DNA of 64,000 bases from Gerris lacustris (Eukaryota; Arthropoda; Insecta; Hemiptera; Gerridae): contig OX578280.1 in assembly GCA_951217055.1 (NCBI GenBank), positions 66,436,513 to 66,500,512 of the forward strand, given 5' to 3'. A model generated the notes under the pieces. That model was not told the DNA's origin, ran no database searches, and was given only the letters and a program-made list of their open reading frames with translations. Of this stretch, positions 25,145 to 38,100 are shown one piece after another. Numbering within the stretch: position 1 is the stretch's first letter; every line of letters begins with the position of its first letter. Both the position numbers and the translations under genes were made by a program.

Positions 25145-25916
25145 GTTGTTAGCCCCGTGGAGTTGACATAGTATCCTCGATATAGTAGAGGAATAGAGAA
25201 GCTACGGGGGAAGCCGGACTCAAGCTGCAGATGTTGTATCTTCGATAGGGTATCCTCAAAATGGTTACAAGTTGTTAGAGTCAAGGAATAGAGGAGCTAC
25301 GGGGGAAGCCAGACGTCAAGCTGCAGATGTTGTATCTTCAATACAGTATCCTCGATATGGTTACAAGTTGTTAGAGTCAAGGAATAGAGAAGCTACGGGG
25401 AAGCCAGACGTCAAGCTGCAGATGTTGTATCTTCGATACAGTATCCTCGATATGGTTACAAGTTGTTAGAGTCAAGGAATAGAGGAGCTACGGGGGAAGC
25501 CAGACGTCAAGCTGCAGATGTTGTATCTTCAATACAGTATCCTCGATATGGTTACAAGTTGTTAGAGTCAAGGAATAGAGAAGCTACAGGGAAGCCAGAC
25601 GTCAAGCTGCAGATGTTGTATCTTCGATACAGTATCCTCGATATGGTTACAAGTTGTTAGAGTCAAGGAATAGAGGAGCTACGGGGGAAGCCAGACGTCA
25701 AGCTGCAGATGTTGTATCTTCGATACAGTATCCTCGATATGGTTACAAGTTGTTAGAGTCGAGGAATAGAGAAGCTACGGGGAAGCCAGATGTCAAGCTG
25801 CAGATGTTGCATCTTCGATATGGTATCCTCGACATGGTATCCCCAATGTTGTATCCTCGACATGGTTACAGGTTGTGCGAGTCGAGGAATAGAGGAGCGA
25901 CAGGGGAAGCTGGACG
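25145..25916. repeat. Minisatellite, 95/96-bp monomer with 191-bp higher-order period, 3' of SPS
   Basis: About eight head-to-tail copies containing GTTAGAGTCAAGGAATAGAG and CAAGCTGCAGATGTTGTATC. Alternate monomers differ by GAGGAGCTACGGGGG versus GAGAAGCTACGGGG, giving the 191-bp dimer period. The copy nearest the gene includes the SPS stop codon in its homologous GACGTCA segment. The array therefore seems to have grown from the start of the SPS 3' UTR. Confidence 0.92.
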
Positions 25917-26146
25917 TCACCACAGCTCCCCTTCCTTCTCTTTGTTGGGCACCTCGATCACTCGTGGCTTGTCAATGATGCGAGCGGTCCTCTGCCCCTT
26001 CTCCACTATGCCTATAATCCAAGCCTGGTAACCCTCTTGTTTTTCTATGTCCTTACAGTAGGCCGCCGCCTGCTCTCTGGGCAGGCAGATTAACAGACCC
26101 CCTGAAGTCTCAGGACAGTGCCCCTGAAGAAGCTGGAACATGTTCC
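25917..26146 (-). CDS. Sephs: SPS coding exon 7 (C-terminus and stop)
   Basis: 230 nt, acceptor gacag. It encodes [47 protein letters not shown] and a divergent tail ending GELW, then TGA at 25919-25917. This final TGA is followed by non-family sequence and is the natural terminator. The minisatellite downstream starts at this stop codon. Confidence 0.94.
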
Positions 26147-27505
26147 CTGTCAAACAAATAAAATCAAGTTATAACGGCATAATTATAACTTATAACAGTT
26201 GTTTTTAATGAGATTTTGAGCTACTTCATAATTATTACTAGAGAGCTTAATAGAAAGTAACACAAAAATATTGTACCAAAAATTTATATTACAATTAGAT
26301 CTAATCTTAATAATTCTGCACTTTTGAAACCTATTATTTTACAAATTTTATATAAAAAAATGTTTTTAAAAATTTGTAAAATGATGTCCAATGATAGTTT
26401 GAAGGTATAATTTTAACAATAGTAATGCAAGGTGTTAGGCTCATAGGGTTCACACCTTATATGAGGATCTAAGAAAAATGATTACCAAAAATTAAAGTCT
26501 GAATTGAAGGAAATATATATACCCAAAGAACCACCTTAAAAGGAAAATAAATGAATACAAACAAAAGATAGGTTTAACGAACGAGCATTATAATATCGAA
26601 AATAAAATCATAAGTGAAGTGGCACACGCCACGATGAGTAAATTAGTTACCAGCAGTTGTTTTACAGAAATTAAAATTAACATTAGCAGGTCCTGAGGTC
26701 GAATGTGTAGAATGTATGTTGCGGATGGGTCAATCCATATCAAATCATCCAGGTCATGAAACCCATAGTCTCAGAATGTCATGATTTTTTTTTTATTTGT
26801 TCCATTTGCCACCCTTATGAAGCCTGTAAAATTTTATTTTGATATCTTAAGTAATTTTTGAGTTATTAATTTTTGAAATTAGTTAAAAAATGCGTTTTCG
26901 CTGTTTCCGAGTCGTTTAGCAGTTTCAACACTGACTTAGTAAAAAAATCATAACTTGGTCAATTTTTATCATATCACAATGAAATTTTTACTAAAATATT
27001 CAGAAATATTTATAGAATAAGATAAAAATGCATTTATAAACGTATCTCTTGATTGCTTCAGTAAATCTTAGCTCAAACCTGGATTTCATAGTTTTTTTTT
27101 TAAGAAAAAACATGAAATTTTAAAATGCAATTTAAAGTAAAAGGCACTTCAGTAACCAATGATTTTAAATTTTTTTATTTATCCTAAAGGTATGAGCTAG
27201 AAGATTGTGAAAGAAAATTTTTGGGTTTTTGACTGCCAGTATTTTTTTTAACCCTTAATAAAACAAATTGTATTTCTTGAAGAACGCATATTCATATACA
27301 AGAGAGTAAAATTATGTTATTTAACTATGTTTCATCTAATGTCTTTAAAATACTTATGACAGTCAATTTACCCTTGAATTTAAAATAATTTAAATTTTAA
27401 ATGCCAAACCTAGGCCTACCAGAAATAAATCAATTAGTTTGTCCATGTCCTTCGCTTTTTGTTAAACTTCTTTTGTCAAAGCAAGTGGAGATTCATCTGC
27501 TAAAC

Positions 27506-27542
<37 letters not shown>

Positions 27543-30500
27543 AATTATAATTATTATTTACTACGGGAAGCAGACATTCCCGTAGTAAATAATAATTATA
27601 ATTTGATTTAAATTAAAATTTAAACTTTCCGTGGTATGAAAACTACCAAAAGCTTAAAAATTGAATTTCGAATTGATTGTAGGTACTAGGTACTAATTGA
27701 GTACTTTATAATAAGCGTTAATTCTCGGTTTAGTTCTAATGTCATAAATATTGACTGTCTAAATGTATATGCATATTGAAAGCTTGGATTCGGGACTAGT
27801 TATCGATTACGGCAGTGAAAAATCATTCTCCTGCGTAGCTTAGTTGGCAAGAGCATCTGTACTGGAAATTCAGGAGATCCGTGGTTCAAATCCCAGCGCT
27901 GGAGTGTATTTTTCACTGTCTGTTTCCCGTAGTAAATAATAATTATAATTTGAATTAAATTAAAATTTATACTTTCCATAGTATGAAAACTACCAAAAAC
28001 TTAAAAATTAAATTTAAATTCTTTTTCTAAAACCTTGCTTACTTTTGACTTCAATGTGCTAGTGACAGATTAAATTTTTATCTTTGCATAGCTTGATTTG
28101 CTGTGTGGTGCTAGTCCGTGAAGTTTAAATTTGGATTCCCCTAAATTTTCTATGGTTGAGTTTAGTTCTTCCAATGTCTCTTGTTTCGAAATAGATTGTT
28201 CTAAGTTGATCAGCTCTTCACTATCACTGGCCATTTCTTCAGTTTCACTGTCATCATCCAATATTGTTTCATGTTTACTTAGTTTTTGTCTACACACATC
28301 ACATATTTTCTGTCCAGGGATTGATTTTACACTCTTTTGTAAATTGTTAATTTTTTCGGAGAGTTCTAAACTTATCACTCGTGAAGATTTTGATATATTT
28401 TTTTTGGTGAGATTGAAATGGATCGATACAGAATTTTTGGCATACCTCAAACTTGTTTAAGAAAATTTTTTTATGATGGTCACAGACAGATTTTAATTGT
28501 TTTACACTCACCCCACTTCTCAGACTTAATAAATTTACTTCCGATCGTTCCAACGATGCAATATTGATCAGCTTTGTCTGTTGTGTTTAAATCAACTTAT
28601 GGCAATCAATCAGTTCCATTTCCTTTTCCAACACTACACTGTTCAGGTTAGTCAGCAGACATTTTAATGAATACACTTCAAAAACTTTTACAAATAATCA
28701 GTAGCCAAGTAAAACTACAAAAATAATTCTATGTATATAAATATAAAAACAATCAAAATTAACTTGGTAAGACTTTCATTTCCAAAATTCGTTTTCATTT
28801 TGACCATTTGTTTCTCTAAATTTACAGTATTTCCAAAACCTGAAGAAGTCCAGGTTCCCTGGACGAAAGCTTGTTTGAATAAAATATAATAAAGGACTTT
28901 CATTCCAAAAAACAACCAACTACTTATATAAAATATACAAATTAAAAATTTGTACTAATAAATAAAATAATGTTTAAACTTTCACTTTAAAGAAATAGAA
29001 ATGTTGTAATAAACCATATCAAAGTTCAATGTTCACTCATTCACAGTAAAAATAAAACTAATAAGTAAAGGAGGTGGAGGGGGCATTCGTGTTAAATCCT
29101 GAATTCCTAGTTTAAGTAGGAACAAGCAGCATGCATAAATGATATTACACTTAAATAATTCTAAAATTAATGGTAAATTTTTCATATAAACATTTAATAA
29201 CTTTGGATGAAACCTAGATTGATATAACAAAATTTTAATCTCTTGTACCTGATTAATGTGTATGCGTTTTTCGAGAAATAAAATTTGTTTTATTAAGGGT
29301 TAAAAAAAAAATACTGGCAGTCAAAAACCCATAAATTTTCTTTCACAATCTTCTAGCTCATACCTTTAGGATAAATAAAAAAAATTAAAATCATTGGTTA
29401 CTGAAGTGCCTTTTACTTTAAATTGCATTTTAAAATTTCATGTTTTTTCTTAAAATAAACTATGAAATCCAGGTTTGAGCTAAGATTTACTGAAGCAATC
29501 AAGAGATACGTTTATAAATGCATTTTTATCTTATTCTATAAATATTTCTGAATATTTTAGTAAAAATTTCATTGTGATATGATAAAAATTGACCAAGTTA
29601 TGATTTTTTTACTAAGTCAGTGTTGAAACTGCTAAACGACTCGGAAACAGCGAAAACGCATTTTTTAACTAATTTCAAAAATTAATAACTCAAAAATTAC
29701 TTAAGATATCAAAATAAAATTTTACAGGCTTCATAAGGGTGGCAAATGGAACAAATAAAAAAAAAATCATGACATTCTGAGACTATGGGTTTCATTTTCA
29801 TTTTGAGCTGGATGATTTGAAATGGAATGACCCGGATTGGATTTCTTACGCTTACGTTAAGCTACGTAAGAAACATATGTTTGACCAGCGCAAGCAAGAA
29901 AAGTGATGCCCTTTCAGAACATAATGACAGAAACAAAGAGGTTGCATCCTGGTTATCCCGATTATTTATAAACAAATATCAAGTTGAACGTAATTTCAGA
30001 GTAGAAAGTGAATTTGAATGTAGAAAGTGATGTGTCGGTTTGAAGAAATCTTGTGCTAAATAGTGCCTTTTTTTAAAAGAAAAGAATACACTATAAATAA
30101 TAAAGCAAAAAAATATGATTAACAACTGTTGGTCTCCAACACAAGGCATTTATTGTTTAGCTTTACGCATTTTTAGAAAAATTGTATACCTGACTTAACA
30201 CCCAGACCAGGGTCAGCCTTGGATCTTTATATCTAATCATACCATTGGTTCCTTTCCTCAATCTAATATCCTTAATAAACACACAGCCCTAGTAAGTCCA
30301 CTCCTTTCTTGTACTATTAGTTTAAGTTTTAAAAAGTTTGTAAAATTTGTAGCCAGTAGAGATTTTTCTCCTACTATGTTAACACGAACACGAAACAAGT
30401 TTGTTAATTTTACCCTTTGAGGACTGAGGTATATATTGCAAGGTTGTTGCTAAGGCCTGAGGTCCAAAACAGGTATGTTCCACCCTGGCCTGGGGTTTTT

Positions 30501-33500
30501 TCTACCTTACACACCAAATTTATCACACTTTTTAAGCCGTTATCTTTTTCCACTGAATCTACCATAAAGAAAGTACTGCAATATTACCTGGGAAATTAAT
30601 AAAGTCAAGGGCCAACTGAACAACGTTACACTCATGTCAGGGTCTAAAAACCATAGATGACGACATTTCTTCTATCCTTTCTTATTCGTCTTTAACCACC
30701 GCTCTATCTACTGGGCTCTTCATAGAACGTTCGTAATACCCCATAGAGCCAAGAGATGGCTTTAGGTATACTTAAATAAATTTACACTGACAGTACCGCA
30801 CCCCCAAACAAGAGAAACCTGAAAACGTAAATTTACACCCATAGGGCTTAACCCATTGAATGCGTAATCTAATTCATGAACCTACCTTAGAGACTGAATA
30901 GAATCTTTAAAAGTTAATTTTAAAAAAAAATTGATCCCCTGTGGATACACACGTCAGCGGGCCTGACGGAGCCTAGCAAGATGGATTTAGATTTTTAGAT
31001 TTATATTTAGATGTAATTCGTCCATTGAGTTTTCTCTTGAAAACATTAGGATGATATAATTTAACTATTACCATTAAGGAACTCCCTAATATTATAGTAC
31101 ACATTTTCTAACAATATTTTTTTTACATTTTTCTTGAAATCCAAAAAAGATAATCCTCTTGTGTCTATGCTACTTATTCTTGGTTCTACTCGAGGCACGG
31201 AGAATAGATCTACAGAGGGCTGAAAGGAAGGGGCTTGGATCCACCCACCAGGCACGTTAGCACAGCATGGATCCACCCGCATTGAATGGGTTAAAGGGAC
31301 TGGTGACATGTTGAGTTATTTCCTGTTGAACTCTTTAGTCATAATTGTGGGTTTTAAACATAAATAAAATTATTTACAACTAAAATACACATCTACACTC
31401 CCCGTCAAAATTAATGCAACACATTTATATTTCTCTGTTTCGACTATCTCTATTCATCATCATTAATCATTATCTCATATTTAATCATCATCGTTAATTA
31501 TATTTAATCATCATCATTAATGATTCACTGTTATTTACAATTGATTAAATGAGAGCTCTCACGTAGTTATTCATTGATACAGTTGTTTGTTTGTGTCAAC
31601 ATGAATAGACCTCCTAATTTAACTAAGAAAGGCTTTTCTCAAAAGGTTGGTTGTCGACTAGGAGTGCATCTCACTACAATTCTGCTGAGGTCCGCCCGAG
31701 ATGAAAACAATAGAAAGAAGATCCTAATTGAACGACTTTTGTGTAAGATTAAAAATATAAAAGTGGTGCGTTAATTTTGACGGGGGGTTTATATTGTGAG
31801 CACCAGGTTTTAGAAGATTAATTTTGTATGTTACAGTAGACTCAAGTAATGACCACCATACATCTAGCTAACATTGTAATATTGACAAATACAACTCATC
31901 AATTAAACCTTAACAAAGTCGTAATTGCATTTATTTTCCCGAGTGAAAATGTAAGTGAAGAATGTTACCGCAAGCCTTGGCGACTGCAGCCATCTTGGCT
32001 ATGATGGGGAGGTTGTGTATTACGAAGGAGACTTCATTCTTCTGATACTTGGCTAGAGTCTGTGCGTGTCCTAGTAGTCCGAACCCTGTCACATCTGTAG
32101 CTCCGTGAGCGTTGTACTTGTGCATCAGTCTCGCAGCTGCAAGAAATTAACACATTTTTGTTAAGCTGTTATATCTTAAGATCTGCAACAGCTAAGAATC
32201 TACAATTTAAAGAATAATCAGTGAAATTAGTAAACTTTAATGTGATTCACCTCTAAATCAAAACTATTCCAATTTTAAGAAGGTGAACATTGGATTGAAA
32301 TATAAAGTAACATGTATAGATGGGACATGAGTTGGGGAAGTCATAACAGGAACAAGTTGATAATACCTCTTAGTCTAGTTAACTATTAAGACAAGGATAT
32401 ATTTATACATTAGTAATTTGGAACAGGTAGAAAATTAAATGAGTGCCTATTATCCACATAATTGTGGTAATATATCATCAGGACATTATTCTTGTGTAGT
32501 TGCATTGCTACTTAGTCTAGTATAATATAATAGTTGTTTTTTTGTATTTTTAAATCTAAAAAATATATATTTATCTACGATTGATACGAAATATAAACAT
32601 TATATCTCTGTTTAGATGTGTAGAAAGTGATTCTTTACGTACTTGTATTCATTGAGCATGCGCGTCTCATAGTTCTGAAGAATTCCTCTTCTTTACCACC
32701 CTAGGGCGGTAAAGAAGAGGAATTCTTCAGCTTTACGCACGATTAGCGAGTTTGTTTACATTTAACAAAACTAATTTGCTATTCTTTTATTAAAGTAACT
32801 GTTTATATCCAGTTGTTAGTGAAAAACAATAAGTGAATCAAGTGACTTTGACAAACTTGGAGAATAATACTCCTCCAGAAATAATTAATTCTGTAAAAAA
32901 TACAACTCAAGAATTAATGCCATCTTTATCAAGAGAGAGATACGAACTTACATACAGCAAGTTTATTTTTCTGTATTTATTATTTAAATCTAACAACCGT
33001 AGATAAAGTACGGTACGCAACTCGTGCAAAAACGGCATTTGCTCGTGTGGTTTTACTACCCTCGTTATCGCTCGGGTGCAAACTCCGCATTTGCATGCAA
33101 AATGCTACTTTCCGCACTTGACGCGTAATGTACTATAACTGTAAGTTTATGTCCTAAGGAGAAGCTTTTACCTAAGTAGGTTTAACAATGGTTTAATAGG
33201 CGTTTGAGTGGAATTTGGCCTGCCAATAAAATAGGGCTGAAATATAGGGCTGCCATCTTGAGTACTAGGGTATGAAACCATTGAGATATCTACCTAGTGT
33301 AGATATCTTTATTTTATAAACTTTTAACCTATTTCATTGGCATAATACTTTCTTTTACTAAACTGATTTGGGCCTCAGAAGCAGTTGCTATCATTACTAA
33401 GCTATCATTAAAGTAAAACAGCATTTGGTGTTGTCATGACTAGGACGGGTGACTACACAGATCTGTGTTTAATTCCCGGCTAATAAAAAGAGACAGGGTT

Positions 33501-35132
33501 GGCAGGTTTCAGCCAGAACAAACATGATTTCATACCTTTAATCCAACAACTATATCAACCCATAATAGTCCTCGTCTTATCTTGGAGAAGCTGGTATTAA
33601 ACCAATGTAGCTAAATGACCAAATATGTTAACTATTTAATTAAGTTTTAATTTATTTTTGTGTATCGTTACTGTTTTCTTTATTATATAGCCTTTATTAT
33701 TTGTTGTTATTGATATTTTATGAAGCTTTAAATTTAGTATTACTATTGTTACTTTTTTATAATCTCTTAAATTGTTTTATTTATACCAAGCACCCAACCC
33801 GTGGCTATGCCGTCTCGGGGCTCGTTAAAAATAAATAATTAAAAGATCAAACACTCTCATGACGATTCGATAATACTCAATGATCCAGAGAAGGGAGATT
33901 TCGTTACATAAATAAAACTTCACACATGTGTAAAGAGTTGGTTCTCTAACCCAGGTTGGTTCAATAGACCCATCAATTATGTTTTATGTCTTCACCCATG
34001 ATATGATATGTCAACGACAAGATATTGACTAAAGTCAATTTTATCGTTATTATAAATACGCATTTAATTGAGTTAACAATCGAAGTTGTTAATGAATGCA
34101 TTTCAATTGAGTTAACGAAATTACCACCCATGACTCATGTCATGGGCATTCAATTTCATACATTTTTTAATGAATTCAAACATTGATGCGGGAGTCAGCT
34201 GTAAATTGACTGTAGATAATAAATTTGTACAGTATGAGTATTATTTGTTGACACTCAGGTTGGCTAACCTATGTGAGGAAAAAAATAAAGCCACTAGGTT
34301 ATCCTGAGGGTCACGCCCCTCTACTAGTGACGTTTATTTTTGTCTAGTTAGCCTGAGCTTTTAGACTTAGAAATCTTGAGTTCTCATTGGTTCCCTACGC
34401 TATTTCTTTAATATCCCGAGCTTTCAAAAGTTAAAGCTCATACTACATTCTATAGGTAGGTTATTATGCCAGTGATCCCCCAGGAAGTTATAAATACGTT
34501 ACCGGTTCTGTTGGTTCTAGCCATAGAGTCGATAGCTCTCTGGTAAGCTTTCTGTACATCCTCCTCAGATACGACGAGTTTGACTCTGTTCCACCTGTCT
34601 GGTATATCCAGCCACTGATGTGTGTTGACAGCTACCTGAGTTCCTAGAGGCTTGGTAAGTACCAGCACGTCCCCTATCACTGCATTCTCACATCTATCCA
34701 CAAAAAAAAACAATTATAACAACCTGCAATTTGAGGTAACTAAAGGGGGATAATTAACCTGACTATTTAAAAATTTAACAACTTTCTAGTTACAAGGAGC
34801 ATGTACTTTTCCACATAATAGGTTTGTTCCAACCACCAGTTTCGAATTAGTCCGAGATCGACGTAATGCGCATGTGCGAACATTGCTAGTTGGGAATTGA
34901 TTTGTGATTTCGTTTTGTTGGAACACTCCTGAACTCGAACCAAACTGTTTGATGTGGTAGGTGTTAGTACTGTGTGGTAGAAAAACTTGTCATATCAAAA
35001 ATACCTGAACTTATTAAATATTAAAGATATGGGTCAATAGTTGATGAAGATAAGTACCAGTTGCTTAACCCATTGAATGCGTAATCTAATTCATGAACCT
35101 ACCTTAGTGACTGAATAGAAACTTTAACAGTT

Positions 35133-35163
<31 letters not shown>

Positions 35164-38100
35164 TTGTTGGATCCCCTGTGGATACAAACGTCAGCGGGCC
35201 TGACGGAGCCTTGCAAGATGGTTCTACTCGAGGCACGGAGAATAGAGCTACAGAGGGCTGAAAGGGAGGGCTTGGATCCACTGTGGATCCACCCGCCAGG
35301 CACGTTAGCACGGCATGGGATCCACAGTGGATCCACCCGCATTGAATGGGTTAAATCAGGGCCTGATTTAGGCCAAGACGGCCGCCTAGGGTCTCGCTCA
35401 ACAAGGGAGGGGCCACACCCCAAAAATTTCATTTTCTTAATGCTAATTAACTACGGCAAGCTCGAAAGTAGGAAGTAAAACCTACATACTCATAGAGGAT
35501 ATGTCAAAAACACGTGCACACATTTTAGAAATGTTTATTTGATACATGAATTCTCGATTACGATTTACGCAATTCACAATTTTCGGGCTTACTGTGGTAG
35601 CAGCCACTTTTAGCAGTCTTTGCACACACGTATTTTTATTGATATAATCCTAAAGCTAGGTGAGCAAAACCAAAACAATGATGCGGAAGGTTAAGTTTCT
35701 ATTCACGCAAGCTCCAAACTACTAGTCCCTGCCGCCGATCGCTGACTGCTCTGACTGGTTTGAAACCAATCCGTGATTCAATCAGAGCCTAGTTGGAACA
35801 ACCGACTAACAGTCAGAGTTTGAGTTTGGGCTGGTTGGAACGCCCTGTTCCTAATGCGCATGCGTCGGACAGTTTCAAACTAATTTGAAGTGTGTTTGGA
35901 ACAAACCTATTATCTTTTTTTAAGTTAATGAAAAAAAAATTAAAATTGCTTGCTAATACAATTTTCTTAAAGAGTTGGAAAATTTGAGCAACAAACAAAA
36001 ATGTTATAAAAAAAATATGTGTGAGGCTCTCTCGCATTAGAAGTGAAATTTAAGTTCTAGAATAGAATGCACTGCTCTCTTTAATTTTTGACGAATTTAT
36101 TATTTCAGGATTAAGAAATGGTTATGGGAAATTTAATTGAAAAAAAATATTGCTACGCTAAGGCAACCACATTTATTCCAATAAAAATAAACGTTTGTTT
36201 TGATTTGCTGGTCTTTAAATAGATATAATACAATTAATCTGTAAAAATGTTACACTTGGACAAGTCTCGAATCGCAAACTTCGTTACACGATTTCACTAT
36301 ATGAAAAAATTCACTCTACCGCCGCCAAAGAAGTTTCACTTAAAAAAAAAATTGAAAATCAGTGCTCCTTTTGTTGAACAGAGAGGGACTCCTCGACACT
36401 CTCCGAGACTGTTAATCAGTATCAAGTTAATAACAATAATAAAATAAAATAATAAAGGCAATATGATAATTAAGTTTGAATTACGGTATGTATTCAGAGG
36501 GCTGGCAGACTGTGGTGGCAGCCCCACCTATGATGCACCAAGGGTTGACAACTGTCTGGCCTCCTGTCACTGTCGTGCCAGCTTCTGATGCACAGGCCTA
36601 TACAAAACAAAAAAAAATTGACATTAGCCACGTTTAAACATTTCTACACCCACTCTTTCTCTTTCACCAATAAACAAAAAAAAAAAAAAAAAAATTATGG
36701 TTGAAAGCCATCTTGTAAAATACTGTTAGTTTTGTGGCAGAGGTGTGTTTACACATTCCTAAACAAGTATTTCCTTCTACACTATAGGTTTGTTCCAACC
36801 ACACTTCAAACTGGTTTGGAACTGTCCGACGCATGCGCATCGGACCACATTTGAGCGTTTTTTGCTTATGCACATGCGTCGTACAGTTTGAAACTAGTTT
36901 AGAACTAGTTTGAGGTGTGGTTGGAACAAACCTTATGTGTAATTGAAACAACACCTTGAATTCTATTCTCCCTGTTAGGCCTCTATCTATGCTGGATAAA
37001 CAGGATGAGATCATCATGGGAAGAGAGATGGCGGGAGGTCCAGACTCTTCCTGCTGAAGTTCTTCCTCACAATAAGCCAATCACCTGGCCTCAAGATTTC
37101 AGTAGAAGGGATACGAGCAAATTACAGAGAATTGCACCTGACCACTCACGCCTCACCCACATGCATATTGACAGCGCGGGAAATTGAGTGACACACAGAT
37201 TGGCCACTAGGTCTGTAAGTAGGGGTGGGGCAGCTAACTTGTTGGTAAACAAAAGAAGGTTATTTTACTACTTCTTACAAATCTCGATCTTTTCAACTAA
37301 TGTTGTCCATCGATTTTTACATCTTATTTACGAATAAATTATAATATTCAAAGTAAGAGTTATTTTTCCTCCTTAAAATAATTATTAAATATAATGTGAG
37401 TAATGAAATATTATAGAAAGTGAAGGCTTCTATCAATAAAAGTAGATGGAGAAGTTTGACAAACAGAATTTGCATAATACACTGCATTCAAATAACATTC
37501 ATTAACCATTACTTCTATCGAGGTTTGCAGTTTAAAATATTAAATAGTGTGTAGAAAAGTTATAATTCTCAATTGTCGGACTTTTTTTTCTTTAAAGCTA
37601 ATTATGTTTAACATAACAGAATGATAGGTTACGAAGCCTTCTTATACGGTTATCCAGAGGGCCTCTCCCCTCCACTAGAGACATTTATCTTTGCATAGTT
37701 GGCCCGACCTTTTGTCCGGGAAAAGATCAAGATCTCATTGGCTCCTCACCCCATTTGCTAGTTTTTCCTGCGCTGTCAACGTACTAATTCTAGTTGCGCA
37801 AAGACTGTAGGTGTCTTAAATGTAGTAAAGCAGATGTCACTATACAACATCTAATTACTGAATGTCCTGCACTCCGGACTGCAAGACAGAATTTTAACAC
37901 AAATAGGCCACTTTCAGTACTATTCTCATCGGCTGAAGTTCTGAGATCGACCCTAGAATATGCCAAATATGTTGGCATATATTTTTTAATCTGAAGCTAG
38001 ATAGGGGAAAGAAATAAGAAATTATAGTATTAAAGACAAAATAAATTATTAGAAAAGGAAAAAATAGCACAAACAAAGAATCAACATAAGTAACATAATC

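Larger units (their letters stand above)
26728..29832. mobile_element. 3.1-kb DNA transposon with roughly 0.5-kb terminal inverted repeats
   Basis: The left end (26728, GGGTCAATCCATATCAAATC) and its inverted copy ending at 29832 extend inward for about 0.5 kb with high identity (26728-27290 against 29279-29832). The interior has degenerate minus-strand ORFs (28070-28553) and a nested tRNA-like repeat (27537-28010). The element sits in SPS intron 6. The superfamily is not assigned; the long inverted repeats and internal ORF indicate a DNA transposon. Confidence 0.85.

Noticed and set aside
25272..26031. Plus-strand ORFs repeating LLESRNRGATGEA
   Set aside because: Frames through the 95/96-bp minisatellite on the strand opposite to the SPS gene; monomer length breaks the frame every two units.
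27828..27904. Functional tRNA gene
   Set aside because: A and B boxes are good but the T-stem does not pair and the sequence recurs within a dispersed repeat; better read as a tRNA-derived element. The same holds for the copies near 51.6, 52.1 and 55.8 kb.
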